Part shown: positions 6,801 through 14,258 of the stretch, piece after piece | Layout of the letters: each line of letters starts with the position of its first letter | Position numbering within the stretch: position 1 is the first letter of the stretch | DNA from: CAYOLL01 sp964404765 [NCBI: uncultured Gemmatimonadota bacterium] | GTDB taxonomy: Bacteria > 4572-55 | Reading direction: 5' to 3' | Assembly (NCBI GenBank): GCA_964404765.1 | Contig: CAYOLL010000141.1 | Coordinates: 1-16,172 of the forward strand | Length of the DNA: 16,172 bases | Program-made: the position numbers and the translations under genes | The notes under the pieces: model-generated | Seen by the model: only the letters and a program-made list of their open reading frames with translations | Database searches by the model: none | What the model was told of the DNA's origin: nothing

Positions 6801-7874
6801 CTACTCAACCGTTGTCAGCTTTAAACCCGTTAGACGTTCCAATTCTTTAACATCCGATGAACGGTTAACCATTTCATCTTTGCTGATGAGTCCGTCCATG
6901 TAAAGCTTGGCCAAAGATTGGTTCATGGTTTGCATGCCGTATTTTGTGCCGGCCTGCTGCATGCTGTAGATTTGATGGACCTTATCATCACGAATTAATG
7001 CCCGCATGGCCATGGTGCAAACTAATATTTCACAGGCCATGCAGCGGCCACCGTTGCGCTTGGGAATAAGTTGTTGCGTCAGTACGCCCTGCAACACAAA
7101 GGCTAACTGCGCCCGTACTTGTGGCTGCTGATTAGCCGGAAAAACATCCACTACGCGGTTAATGGTTTCCGCAGTCGAGTTGGTGTGCAATGTAGCAAAT
7201 GTCAAGTGGCCGGTTTCAGCGATAGTCAGCGCCGCGCCGATGGTCTCCAGATCACGCATTTCACCGACCAAAATTACGTCGGGGTCTTGTCGCAAAACAG
7301 ACCGTAAGGCGTTGGTAATTGACAGGGTATCGGCATGAACTTCCCGTTGATTGACCACGCATTTCTGATGGGTGTGCACAAACTCGATTGGGTCTTCGAT
7401 GGTGACGATATGCTGCTGCCGCTCTTTGTTGATTTTGTCGATCATGGCCGCCAATGTGGTAGACTTGCCGCTGCCCGTCGGGCCCGTCACCAGAATCAGA
7501 CCGCGCGGACGCGCCGATAGTTCGGCGATAATCGCCGGCAGGCCCAATTGCTTGAACGTTAGGATCTCAAACGGAATTTTACGAATGGCGATGGCCACCC
7601 GACCGCGTTGCAAGAAGACATTGGCGCGAAAGCGGCTCAAATTCTGGATACCGAAGGCAAAATCCAGCTCGCGGGTAGTCTCAAACTGCTGTTTCTGCTT
7701 TTCGGTCAGCAGGCTGTAGACGATTTGCTGGCATACTTCGCCCGTCAGCACTTCGTTGGCCGTCTGGATCAGACTGCCGTCAATACGGAGCATGGGCGGC
7801 ACACCGGCAGTAATATGCAAATCCGAGGCGCCGCGTTTGATCATTTCTTCAAGCAGTTGTCGAATATTTATCAT
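6801..7874 (-). CDS. pilT: Type IV pilus retraction ATPase PilT
   Basis: PilT is the hexameric cytoplasmic ATPase that powers pilus depolymerisation and twitching motility. The 357-residue protein starts MINIRQLLEEM and continues with GASDLHI, the classic PilT N-terminal motif. Walker A GPTGSGKST lies at about 131-139, the Asp box at TIEDPIEF, Walker B at VILVGEMRD, and the His box at TLHTNS. The C-terminal AIRALIRE motif needed for retraction appears as AMRALIRDDKVHQIYSMQ, which separates it from PilB-type ATPases. A longer reading to 7931 would overlap pilB and lacks a ribosome site. At 7874 an AGGA lies 8 nt upstream, and the gap after pilB is 16 nt, so this start is preferred. Confidence 0.96.
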   Translation of the reverse strand: MINIRQLLEEMIKRGASDLHITAGVPPMLRIDGSLIQTANEVLTGEVCQQIVYSLLTEKQKQQFETTRELDFAFGIQNLSRFRANVFLQRGRVAIAIRKIPFEILTFKQLGLPAIIAELSARPRGLILVTGPTGSGKSTTLAAMIDKINKERQQHIVTIEDPIEFVHTHQKCVVNQREVHADTLSITNALRSVLRQDPDVILVGEMRDLETIGAALTIAETGHLTFATLHTNSTAETINRVVDVFPANQQPQVRAQLAFVLQGVLTQQLIPKRNGGRCMACEILVCTMAMRALIRDDKVHQIYSMQQAGTKYGMQTMNQSLAKLYMDGLISKDEMVNRSSDVKELERLTGLKLTTVE

Positions 7875-7890
7875 GCTGATTTTCCTGAGG

Positions 7891-9657
7891 TTAGTAGTTA
7901 CCGTCAAATATGCCGCTATCGCGTCCTTCAATAATCAGGTCTTCCAAACCGCGGTCCTCACCCGATTCTCGAATTACTTCTTGCCAGGTGGTCTGCCCTT
8001 TTTTCCATTTCTCCAAGCCGTCCTGACGTAAGGTCAACATGCCTTCGCGGACAGACTGCCGCTTAATTTCCATCGCGCTGGCGCGATCCAAAATCATCTG
8101 CTTGATGGCCGGCGAAAGCACCATAATTTCATACATGGCAACACGGCCTTTCATACCGTGCCCTTTGCACTCGTCACAGCCTTTGCCTTCCATAAATGTA
8201 GCGCCAACCACGTCTTTTGGCCGCAAACCCATTTCTTTAATCTGCTCCGGATGCACTTGCAGCGGCGCTTTGCATTGCTTGCAAATACGGCGTATCAGAC
8301 GTTGGGCCAAGATCAATTGCACGGCGGTAGAAACTAAGAAAGGTTCGATGCCCATATCCACCAGACGGTTGATCGTAATGGCCGTGTCATTGGTATGCAG
8401 CGTGCTAAGCACAAGGTGGCCGGTAATAGCGGCTTTAACGGCAATACTGCCGGTTTCGTAGTCGCGAATTTCGCCGACCAGAATAATGTTCGGATCTTGA
8501 CGCAAAAATGCCTTTAGCGCTTTGGAAAAGGTCATGCCCTGCTCGTCTTTGATCTGCACCTGATTGATGCCGGGGAAGTTGTACTCGACCGGGTCTTCGG
8601 CGGTCATAATATTCGTGTTGATTTTGTTGATTTTGGCAACCGACGAATACAGCGTCACGGTTTTGCCGCTGCCTGTCGGGCCGGTGACCAACACCATGCC
8701 GAACGGACGAGAAATCGCGTCAACAAAGTTTTTCTCTCCTTTTTTTGGAAAACCCAACTGCCCTAATTCCAACAAGTTGGATTGATCTAACAAACGCATG
8801 ACGATCTTTTCGCCAAACTGGATTGGACAGGTGGAAACGCGCAAGTCCATCACCTTATCCTTGGATAAGCGCATCTTAATGCGTCCGTCCTGCGGCACCC
8901 GGCGCTCGGCAATGTCCAACTGCGCCATAATTTTGCAGCGGGAGGTAATGGCGTCGCGCATGGACATGGGCGGGGCCGGCTGTTCATAGAGTTCGCCGTC
9001 GACGCGAAAGCGCAGTCGGAACGATTTTTCGTACGGCTCAATATGAATATCGCTGGCCTTAATCCTGGCCGCTTCGGCAATAATACTATTTACGAGTTTG
9101 ACGACCGGCGCTTCCTCGGATTGCAGCTTGACATTTTTCTCATCAAATTTGTCACTCTCGTCCACCACCTGCACTTCTTCTTCGGCGGCGGAGACCGCGG
9201 CCTGCTTCATGACCTCGGCTATCGAATCGGCGGCATCATAATATTTGTCGATGGCTTTCTTAATGGCGCTTTCCGCCGCGACAACCGGCTCCACGTCCAT
9301 CGCCGTGACGAACTTAATGTCGTCCAACGCGAACATATCGGTCGGATTGGCGATGGCGACCGTCAGTTTGCGCCCGACGCGCTTGACCGGAACAACCTGG
9401 TATTTGACGGCCAATTCCGCCGGCAATATTTTAATGACCGGTGGCGGAATTTCCACTTTTGATAGATCAATAATCGGCAGACGATATTGTCGGCCTAAAA
9501 AAGTCAATAGTTTTTGTTCCGGGACAAAGCCCATCTTGACCAGATGATAACCCAAGCGGCCTTCACCGGACTTGTTTTGCTCTTCTAAGGCTTTTTTAAG
9601 CTGCTCTTCGGTAATGATTTGATGCTGAACTAACAAATCCCCTAGTTTTTGTGCCAT
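7891..9657 (-). CDS. pilB: Type IV pilus assembly ATPase PilB (GspE/PulE family)
   Basis: PilB is the hexameric cytoplasmic motor that drives pilus extension through PilC. The 588-residue protein opens with a GspE_N/MshEN-type domain (about 1-150, with LGDLLVQHQIITEEQL). The ATPase core carries GPTGSGKT (326-333), an Asp box TAEDPVEY (352-359), Walker B IILVGEIRD (391-399) and a His box HTN (421-423). Four cysteines, at about 459, 462, 494 and 497, form the zinc-binding motif of assembly ATPases, absent from PilT. MshEN domains in related ATPases can bind cyclic di-GMP; whether this one does is not shown. A GAGGGG sequence 5 nt before the ATG supports the start. It is the first gene of the pilBTC operon. 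Confidence 0.96.
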   Translation of the reverse strand: MAQKLGDLLVQHQIITEEQLKKALEEQNKSGEGRLGYHLVKMGFVPEQKLLTFLGRQYRLPIIDLSKVEIPPPVIKILPAELAVKYQVVPVKRVGRKLTVAIANPTDMFALDDIKFVTAMDVEPVVAAESAIKKAIDKYYDAADSIAEVMKQAAVSAAEEEVQVVDESDKFDEKNVKLQSEEAPVVKLVNSIIAEAARIKASDIHIEPYEKSFRLRFRVDGELYEQPAPPMSMRDAITSRCKIMAQLDIAERRVPQDGRIKMRLSKDKVMDLRVSTCPIQFGEKIVMRLLDQSNLLELGQLGFPKKGEKNFVDAISRPFGMVLVTGPTGSGKTVTLYSSVAKINKINTNIMTAEDPVEYNFPGINQVQIKDEQGMTFSKALKAFLRQDPNIILVGEIRDYETGSIAVKAAITGHLVLSTLHTNDTAITINRLVDMGIEPFLVSTAVQLILAQRLIRRICKQCKAPLQVHPEQIKEMGLRPKDVVGATFMEGKGCDECKGHGMKGRVAMYEIMVLSPAIKQMILDRASAMEIKRQSVREGMLTLRQDGLEKWKKGQTTWQEVIRESGEDRGLEDLIIEGRDSGIFDGNY

Positions 9658-9711
9658 AAATGCCCCTCACTAAAAAATCCGGAAATGACCTTTTGAGATT
9701 AAATTTAACCC

Positions 9712-9738
9712 GTTAGACGCTCTACGAAGCAGACTAAC
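9712..9738 (-). promoter_or_regulatory. Hairpin in the pilB 5' leader
   Basis: GTTAG and CTAAC (9734-9738 and 9712-9716 on the minus strand) form a short stem around a 17-nt loop that can pair further at its ends. It lies within the predicted untranslated leader, well upstream of the ribosome site. Its role is not established and it may be incidental. Confidence 0.25.
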
Positions 9739-9752
9739 ACGATAGCTTTTGT

Positions 9753-9761
9753 ATTATAGCA
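9753..9761 (-). promoter_or_regulatory. Extended -10 promoter of the pilBTC operon
   Basis: A perfect TATAAT (9753-9758) is preceded by TGC, giving the extended -10 form TGnTATAAT on the minus strand. No good -35 box sits 16-18 bp upstream, which fits an extended -10 promoter. Transcription would start near 9745, leaving an 88-nt leader before pilB. Confidence 0.6.
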
Positions 9762-9828
9762 AATATGTTACAGATTTTCACTAAATTTTTTAAAAATATT
9801 GTCAAAGCCGCAGCAAGTCTAAATGTTT

Positions 9829-9850
9829 TTGAAAATAACGGCCGGCCGTT
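9829..9850 (-). terminator. Possible terminator overlapping the hutI stop codon
   Basis: The perfect 14-bp palindrome AACGGCCGGCCGTT (9837-9850) begins within the hutI stop codon and is followed on the minus strand by TTATTTTC-type sequence. It can fold into a 5-bp GC-rich stem with a 4-nt loop. The U-run is interrupted, so the efficiency is doubtful. The palindrome could instead be a protein-binding site. Confidence 0.45.
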
Positions 9851-11118
9851 TAATAGCAGGCGGTTTTTAAAACATGACCGTTTTTGATAACAAGCGCGAC
9901 ATGGTTGATCCCAAAATGATAAGGCAAATATTTATAATTCGGGATATTACAAATAATAAAATCGGCCTTTTTCCCAACCGTTATACTGCCGCATTGCTCA
10001 CCCAGACCAATTGCGTATGCCGAGTTACGGGTCGCCGCGGTGATTGCTTCGGCAACGGTTAGCTTTAACATTAATGTGGCCAGGGTAATAATAATTTGCA
10101 TAGATTCAGTGCGGCAACTGCCCGGATTCATGTCCGTGGCCAGGGCAATCGGCAGGCCGGCGTCAATCATTTTGCGGGCCGGCGCATATTGCTTTAAACC
10201 CAGACTAAATGTTGTACCCGGCAAAAGTACCGGAATCACCCCGGCGGCGGCCATACTGGCGATGCCTTGGTCAGAAGCCGCGACTAAATGATCGGCGGAA
10301 GTCGCCCCCATCTCCGCCGCCAACTCCGCGCCGCCAATTGGGGTCAGCTCGTCGGCGTGCAGCTTAAGGCCAAAGCCGGCTTTTTTGGCCGCTTGTAAAA
10401 TTCGCCGTGACTGGTTCACATCAAAGACGTGGCTTTCGCAAAAAATGTCGCAATAAACCGCCAATTTTTCCGCAGCAACCGTCGGAATCATTTCGTTGAT
10501 CAGCAAATCCACATAAGCGTTGGGGTCATGGCGGTATTCATCCGGAATTTCATGCGCGCCCAGAAATGTCGGAACAATGTCCAATTCCGAAAGTTGCGCG
10601 GCTTGCCGAATGACTCGCAAACTTTTAAGCTCGGACTCCGTAGAAAGACCATAGCCGCTTTTTGCTTCGAGGGTGGTTGTGCCATAAGCCGCCATGCGAT
10701 CCAGATGAATCAGGGCATTCGCTAATAACTCATATTCCGAAGCTTGCCGCAGCTTGCGCACAGTTGAGCGGATGCCTCCATCAATTGATAATTCTCGGTA
10801 ACTTTTGCCTTGAATACGCAATTCAAATTCGTCTTCACGGCTGCCGGCAAACACCAGATGGGTGTGGGGATCAACAAAACCGGGGAATACCACTTGTCCG
10901 GCAGCATTAATGATCTCTGTTTCTCGTGAGATTGTAATTTGATCGAGTAAATCGGCGGTTTTTCCAACAGCAACAATTTTTCCGTCATACGCGGCTACGG
11001 CGCCATCTTCAATAATGCCTAAATTGTTCAAGCGATCTATATTATTGGCCGGGCCGGTTGTCCCGTTATCAACGGTAACAAGCTCATCGGCGTGTATAAT
11101 CAGAAGTTCTGCGTCCAT
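9850..11118 (-). CDS. hutI: Imidazolonepropionase HutI
   Basis: HutI hydrolyses 4-imidazolone-5-propanoate to N-formimino-L-glutamate, the third step of histidine degradation, in the cytoplasm. The 422-residue length is normal. The amidohydrolase metal motif FVDPHTHLVFAG gives His85 and His87, with Arg94 and Tyr155 (SGYGL) in the substrate site. His189 (GAHEIP), His254 and Glu257 (LHADE), Asp329 and Asn331 (ATDMNPGS) complete the known metal and substrate ligands. The ribosome site is weak (GAG about 6 nt upstream). It starts 44 nt after the Rpn nuclease gene. No hutH, hutU or hutG lies in the window, so the rest of the pathway must be elsewhere or absent. Confidence 0.95.
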   Translation of the reverse strand: MDAELLIIHADELVTVDNGTTGPANNIDRLNNLGIIEDGAVAAYDGKIVAVGKTADLLDQITISRETEIINAAGQVVFPGFVDPHTHLVFAGSREDEFELRIQGKSYRELSIDGGIRSTVRKLRQASEYELLANALIHLDRMAAYGTTTLEAKSGYGLSTESELKSLRVIRQAAQLSELDIVPTFLGAHEIPDEYRHDPNAYVDLLINEMIPTVAAEKLAVYCDIFCESHVFDVNQSRRILQAAKKAGFGLKLHADELTPIGGAELAAEMGATSADHLVAASDQGIASMAAAGVIPVLLPGTTFSLGLKQYAPARKMIDAGLPIALATDMNPGSCRTESMQIIITLATLMLKLTVAEAITAATRNSAYAIGLGEQCGSITVGKKADFIICNIPNYKYLPYHFGINHVALVIKNGHVLKTACY

Positions 11119-11162
11119 AATTACTCATTTAGAAAATAATTGGAAGTTTGGGTTGTATTGAT

Positions 11163-12188
11163 TCAAGAGGCGTTGCCCCTGGCCTTGAGTGCCTCATCTA
11201 TAAACTGCCGAAATGCGGCCAAAGAGCCGGTCAATGCGCTTTGGGTCAGCATTTCCTGCAAAAGTTGAAGATCATCTATTTTGTTAATGCGCTCGCTCAT
11301 GGATTTTGAGACGCTTTGAAAACGCGCTCTTAAAATTTTGATGACACCTTCGCGAGCTGTTTTCAATGCGCCTAACAATGTCCCGCGCTCAAGCCCTTGT
11401 TCAAGCCCTTGCTCGAGCCCTTTTTCCATCCCTTTTTCCATCGCACGTCGTTCAAAACTGGCAATATAAGGCATTTTTTGTTCCTCCTCGTAAGTTGTCA
11501 TTTCATCTTCAAATTGATTCTCCAGGTCTTTTGGTAAAACCATCACCCAGTCGATAAAACGCAACAAATCTACAATGTTTTGGCGATTGTACCCGGCGTC
11601 ATACAACGCTTTGACCAGCGTAATTTTCCAATGCAGCCGGTCAAGCGGCTTTCGGCGGGTTTCAATTGCTTTCAAATGTGCACGGACAACGACCGCAAAT
11701 GGGTTGCGCTCTTGCTCCAGTTTTTGCCATTGTTCGCGATAATCCAGCAGTTTCACGATTGGAAAACGGAATTCAACTGAACAATCCATCAATTCATGCC
11801 GGTAACTTTTGGGCCGCCAGTCGGTGCGCCCATCGCCCAGAATCACCAGACTGACTACACGATCCGGATAGCGGTCATGCAGCCGGTAATAGTAGCTAAA
11901 CATGCGCCTGGCAAAGTATTTTTCATAGTGTCCCTGGACTTCGATATGGATGTAAATGCGCAAATCTTCGCCGTTTTTTAACCAAACCTTGGCCAATTTA
12001 TCGACAATCCGGCGGCCAGTCTCGGCTTCACGGGTAATCTGTTGCAACTCTTTATCCAGAAATTCGTAACCTCGTTCCCAATTGATCGCCGCGTGAAGTT
12101 TTGGAAAAAAAAATGCCGTAAATTCGACAAAATACTGCTCGATAATCTCTTTCCACGGGCTGTCCAAATAGGTATCTGTTTGACTCAT
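11163..12188 (-). CDS. Rpn-family PD-(D/E)XK nuclease / putative transposase
   Basis: The 341-residue protein matches the Rpn/COG5464 family of recombination-promoting nucleases. Early residues WKEIIEQYFVEFTAFFFPKL and the core VDKLAKVWLKNGE, then YIHIEVQGHYEKYFARRMFSYYYRL, are typical. Asp63 and the E-x-Q motif (Glu83, Gln85) are the likely catalytic residues of the restriction-endonuclease fold. The C-terminal third contains the family's tandem MEKGxEQG repeats, then a helical tail. Characterised RpnA-type proteins are DNA endonucleases that raise RecA-independent recombination; for this member the activity is inferred. A longer start at 12275 would run deep into the upstream synthetase gene, so the ATG at 12188, 28 nt after that gene, is chosen although its ribosome site is weak. 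Terminal inverted repeats of a mobile element were not found. Confidence 0.85.
   Translation of the reverse strand: MSQTDTYLDSPWKEIIEQYFVEFTAFFFPKLHAAINWERGYEFLDKELQQITREAETGRRIVDKLAKVWLKNGEDLRIYIHIEVQGHYEKYFARRMFSYYYRLHDRYPDRVVSLVILGDGRTDWRPKSYRHELMDCSVEFRFPIVKLLDYREQWQKLEQERNPFAVVVRAHLKAIETRRKPLDRLHWKITLVKALYDAGYNRQNIVDLLRFIDWVMVLPKDLENQFEDEMTTYEEEQKMPYIASFERRAMEKGMEKGLEQGLEQGLERGTLLGALKTAREGVIKILRARFQSVSKSMSERINKIDDLQLLQEMLTQSALTGSLAAFRQFIDEALKARGNAS
11391..11438. repeat. Four 12-bp tandem repeats inside the Rpn-family gene
   Basis: Four imperfect 12-bp units, of the type AAGCCCTTGTTC, encode the repeated four-residue motif EKGM/EKGL/EQGL in the nuclease. Because the unit is a multiple of three, gain or loss of copies would keep the reading frame. 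Adjacent units differ by one to four bases. Confidence 0.8.
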
Positions 12189-12216
12189 TAACGACCATCT
12201 GATAAACGGAATAGAT

Positions 12217-14184
12217 TTAGTGTGCGCGCTTAATTGCCTCGACAGTTTTGGCATCTTCCAGGCTGCTAAGATCACCGGGGTCTTCTGCTAAATATGCGGC
12301 ACGAATTACCCGGCGCATAATTTTAGCGTTCCGTGTTTTAGGCAGTGAATCAACAAACTTTACTTCTTTGGGCTGGAGCGCTTTGCCCAGCTCAGTTACC
12401 AGAAGCTGAATCAAGTCTGTTCGCAATTTTTCGTTTGCGTCAATGCTGGAATTTAAAACACAAAAGCAGATAACTTCTTGATCTTTAATTGGATGTGGAA
12501 TACCGATAGCCGCCGACTCCGCTACGGACGGATGTGCATTAAGAATCGCCTCAACTTCGGATGGCCCCAGCCGTTTGCCGGCAATCTTGATGGTATCATC
12601 ACTGCGGCCCAAAATATACCAAAGCCCATCCGCATCAATCGCGGCAAAGTCGCCATGAACCCAAACATTTTCAAAGCGATTCCAATATGTTTCTCTATAA
12701 CGCTCACGATTTTTCCAAAAACCGCGCGTCATGCCAATCCAGGGTTTGGTAATCACCAGTTCACCCACTGCGCCGCGCACCGGCTGCCCATGATCGTCCA
12801 CCACGTCAGCCGCCATGCCAGGCACCGGCCCGCTAAAAGCAGCCGGCTTCAGCGGAGTAAAAAAGTTGCCGCAAAGAATGCCGCCACTAATTTCTGTCCC
12901 GCCTGAGTAATTTAAAATGGGCTTCTTGCCCTCTAAAACCGTGTTAAACAGCCATAGCCAGGAATCCGGATCCCACGGACTGCCGGTCGAGCCAACCATC
13001 CGTAGACTGGAAATATTATACCTTTGAACAGGTTCCTTGCCATAAGCTTTAAGCGTCCGAATTAACGAGGGTGATACGCCTAAATGGGTAATGTTATGTC
13101 GCTGGATCAGAGACCAGAGCCGATCTTCGTTGGGATAATCGGGCGCGCCGTCATAGAAGACCATTGTTGCGCCGATTAGCAGGGAGCCAAAAACTTCCCA
13201 TGGCCCCATCATCCAGCCCATGTCGGTCATCCAATACATGGTATCCTGGGGTTTCAGATCCATGGCGTGCCACATATCCTGTGCGGCTTTAATAGGAAAG
13301 CCGCAATGGGTGTGAACAGCTCCTTTTGGCGCTCCGGTTGTGCCGCTGGTATAGATGAGCATACATACGTCTTCAGCATCCGTAAGAGTTGTTTCTGTTT
13401 TTTGCGACTGGGTTGCCACCAATTCGTTCCACCAATAGTCACGTCCGGCTGTCCAGTGCAGGCTGGCCATGCCGGCGCGGTTTACAACAATCACATGTTT
13501 GACGGTTGGCGCATCTTTTAAGGCTTCATCAACATTGGGCTTCATCGGCACGATTTTGCCACGTCGCAACGCGCGATCTGTTGTAAAAATGGCTTTAGCG
13601 CCGGCATCAACTAATCGTGTCGAAATCGCGCCTGGCCCATAGCCGCTAAAAAGGGGCAGAACAATTCCACCGATTTTAATAATTGCCAGAAAAGCAATCG
13701 CTAACTCCGGCACCATCGGCATATAAAGCCCGACGGCATCACCTTTCCCCAGGCCGAGGCTGCGCAAAGCATTGGCGCAGCGACAAACTTCGTAGTGCAG
13801 ATCCGCGTATGTGTATATACGGGTAACACCTTCTTCGCCTTCCCAACGCAAGGCCGCACGATTTTGGACGGTTGTGCCCAACCATTTATCCAGCATGTTG
13901 TGGACAATATTCATCTTGCCGCCAACACACCAGCGTGGAAACTGAATCCCTTCGCGCAGATCAACAATCGTGTGGTAGGGCTGATAAAATTCTATGTTCA
14001 GATCCGTCAAAACCTCGTTCCAAAACCAACCGATATCGTTGATCGATCGGCGATAAAGCGTCTCATAATCGTGGATGCCGTGCCGGGTCATAAATCGGTA
14101 TAAATTACTTTCCTCAATCCAGCGAGTATTGGGCTGCCACACGACTTGCTGGCCAAAAGGAAATGTGTCCGATTGCGTAGACAT
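12217..14184 (-). CDS. AMP-forming acyl-CoA synthetase, acetyl-CoA-synthetase-like
   Basis: The enzyme should activate a carboxylic acid to its acyl-CoA through an acyl-adenylate. The 655-residue length and N-terminal cap (WFWNEVLTDLNIEFYQPY region) resemble acetyl- and acetoacetyl-CoA synthetases. Adenylation motifs are all present: YTSGTTGAPKG (P-loop, about 278-288), NYSGGTE (about 425-431), WVHGD (about 508-512), GRSDDTIKIAGKRLGP (hinge and A8), and a C-terminal SLPKTRNAK with the catalytic lysine at about 621. The acyl-pocket region reads NYSGGTE rather than WWQTETG of bacterial Acs, so acetate as substrate is doubtful; propionate, acetoacetate or another short acid is possible. ATG at 14184 is preferred because GGAG lies 6 nt before it; the ATG 12 nt upstream overlaps that site. 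Confidence 0.9.
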   Translation of the reverse strand: MSTQSDTFPFGQQVVWQPNTRWIEESNLYRFMTRHGIHDYETLYRRSINDIGWFWNEVLTDLNIEFYQPYHTIVDLREGIQFPRWCVGGKMNIVHNMLDKWLGTTVQNRAALRWEGEEGVTRIYTYADLHYEVCRCANALRSLGLGKGDAVGLYMPMVPELAIAFLAIIKIGGIVLPLFSGYGPGAISTRLVDAGAKAIFTTDRALRRGKIVPMKPNVDEALKDAPTVKHVIVVNRAGMASLHWTAGRDYWWNELVATQSQKTETTLTDAEDVCMLIYTSGTTGAPKGAVHTHCGFPIKAAQDMWHAMDLKPQDTMYWMTDMGWMMGPWEVFGSLLIGATMVFYDGAPDYPNEDRLWSLIQRHNITHLGVSPSLIRTLKAYGKEPVQRYNISSLRMVGSTGSPWDPDSWLWLFNTVLEGKKPILNYSGGTEISGGILCGNFFTPLKPAAFSGPVPGMAADVVDDHGQPVRGAVGELVITKPWIGMTRGFWKNRERYRETYWNRFENVWVHGDFAAIDADGLWYILGRSDDTIKIAGKRLGPSEVEAILNAHPSVAESAAIGIPHPIKDQEVICFCVLNSSIDANEKLRTDLIQLLVTELGKALQPKEVKFVDSLPKTRNAKIMRRVIRAAYLAEDPGDLSSLEDAKTVEAIKRAH

Positions 14185-14258
14185 CAAAGTCTCCATTTTC
14201 TATAAATAAAGAGTGAGAATAATAGCTAACTTGTGTTTTTCAATCAAATGCCTGCGGC

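Noticed and set aside
7875-7931. Longer N-terminus for PilT
   Set aside because: It would overlap the end of pilB by 41 nt and add residues absent from PilT; the internal ATG has a ribosome site and starts the conserved N-terminal motif.
6824-9719. 13-mer AACCCGTTAGACG shared by the pilT 3' end (6824-6836) and the pilB leader (9707-9719)
   Set aside because: One copy is explained by coding sequence and the match does not extend; chance is the simplest explanation.
11391-11438. CRISPR-like or minisatellite array
   Set aside because: The 12-bp units are contiguous, without spacers, and encode the known four-residue repeats of the Rpn family.
9850-12188. Composite mobile element carrying hutI
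   Set aside because: No terminal inverted repeats, target-site duplications or second transposase were found around the nuclease gene.
12189-12275. 29-residue N-terminal extension of the Rpn-family protein
   Set aside because: It lies mostly inside the acyl-CoA synthetase gene and is not part of the family's normal start.
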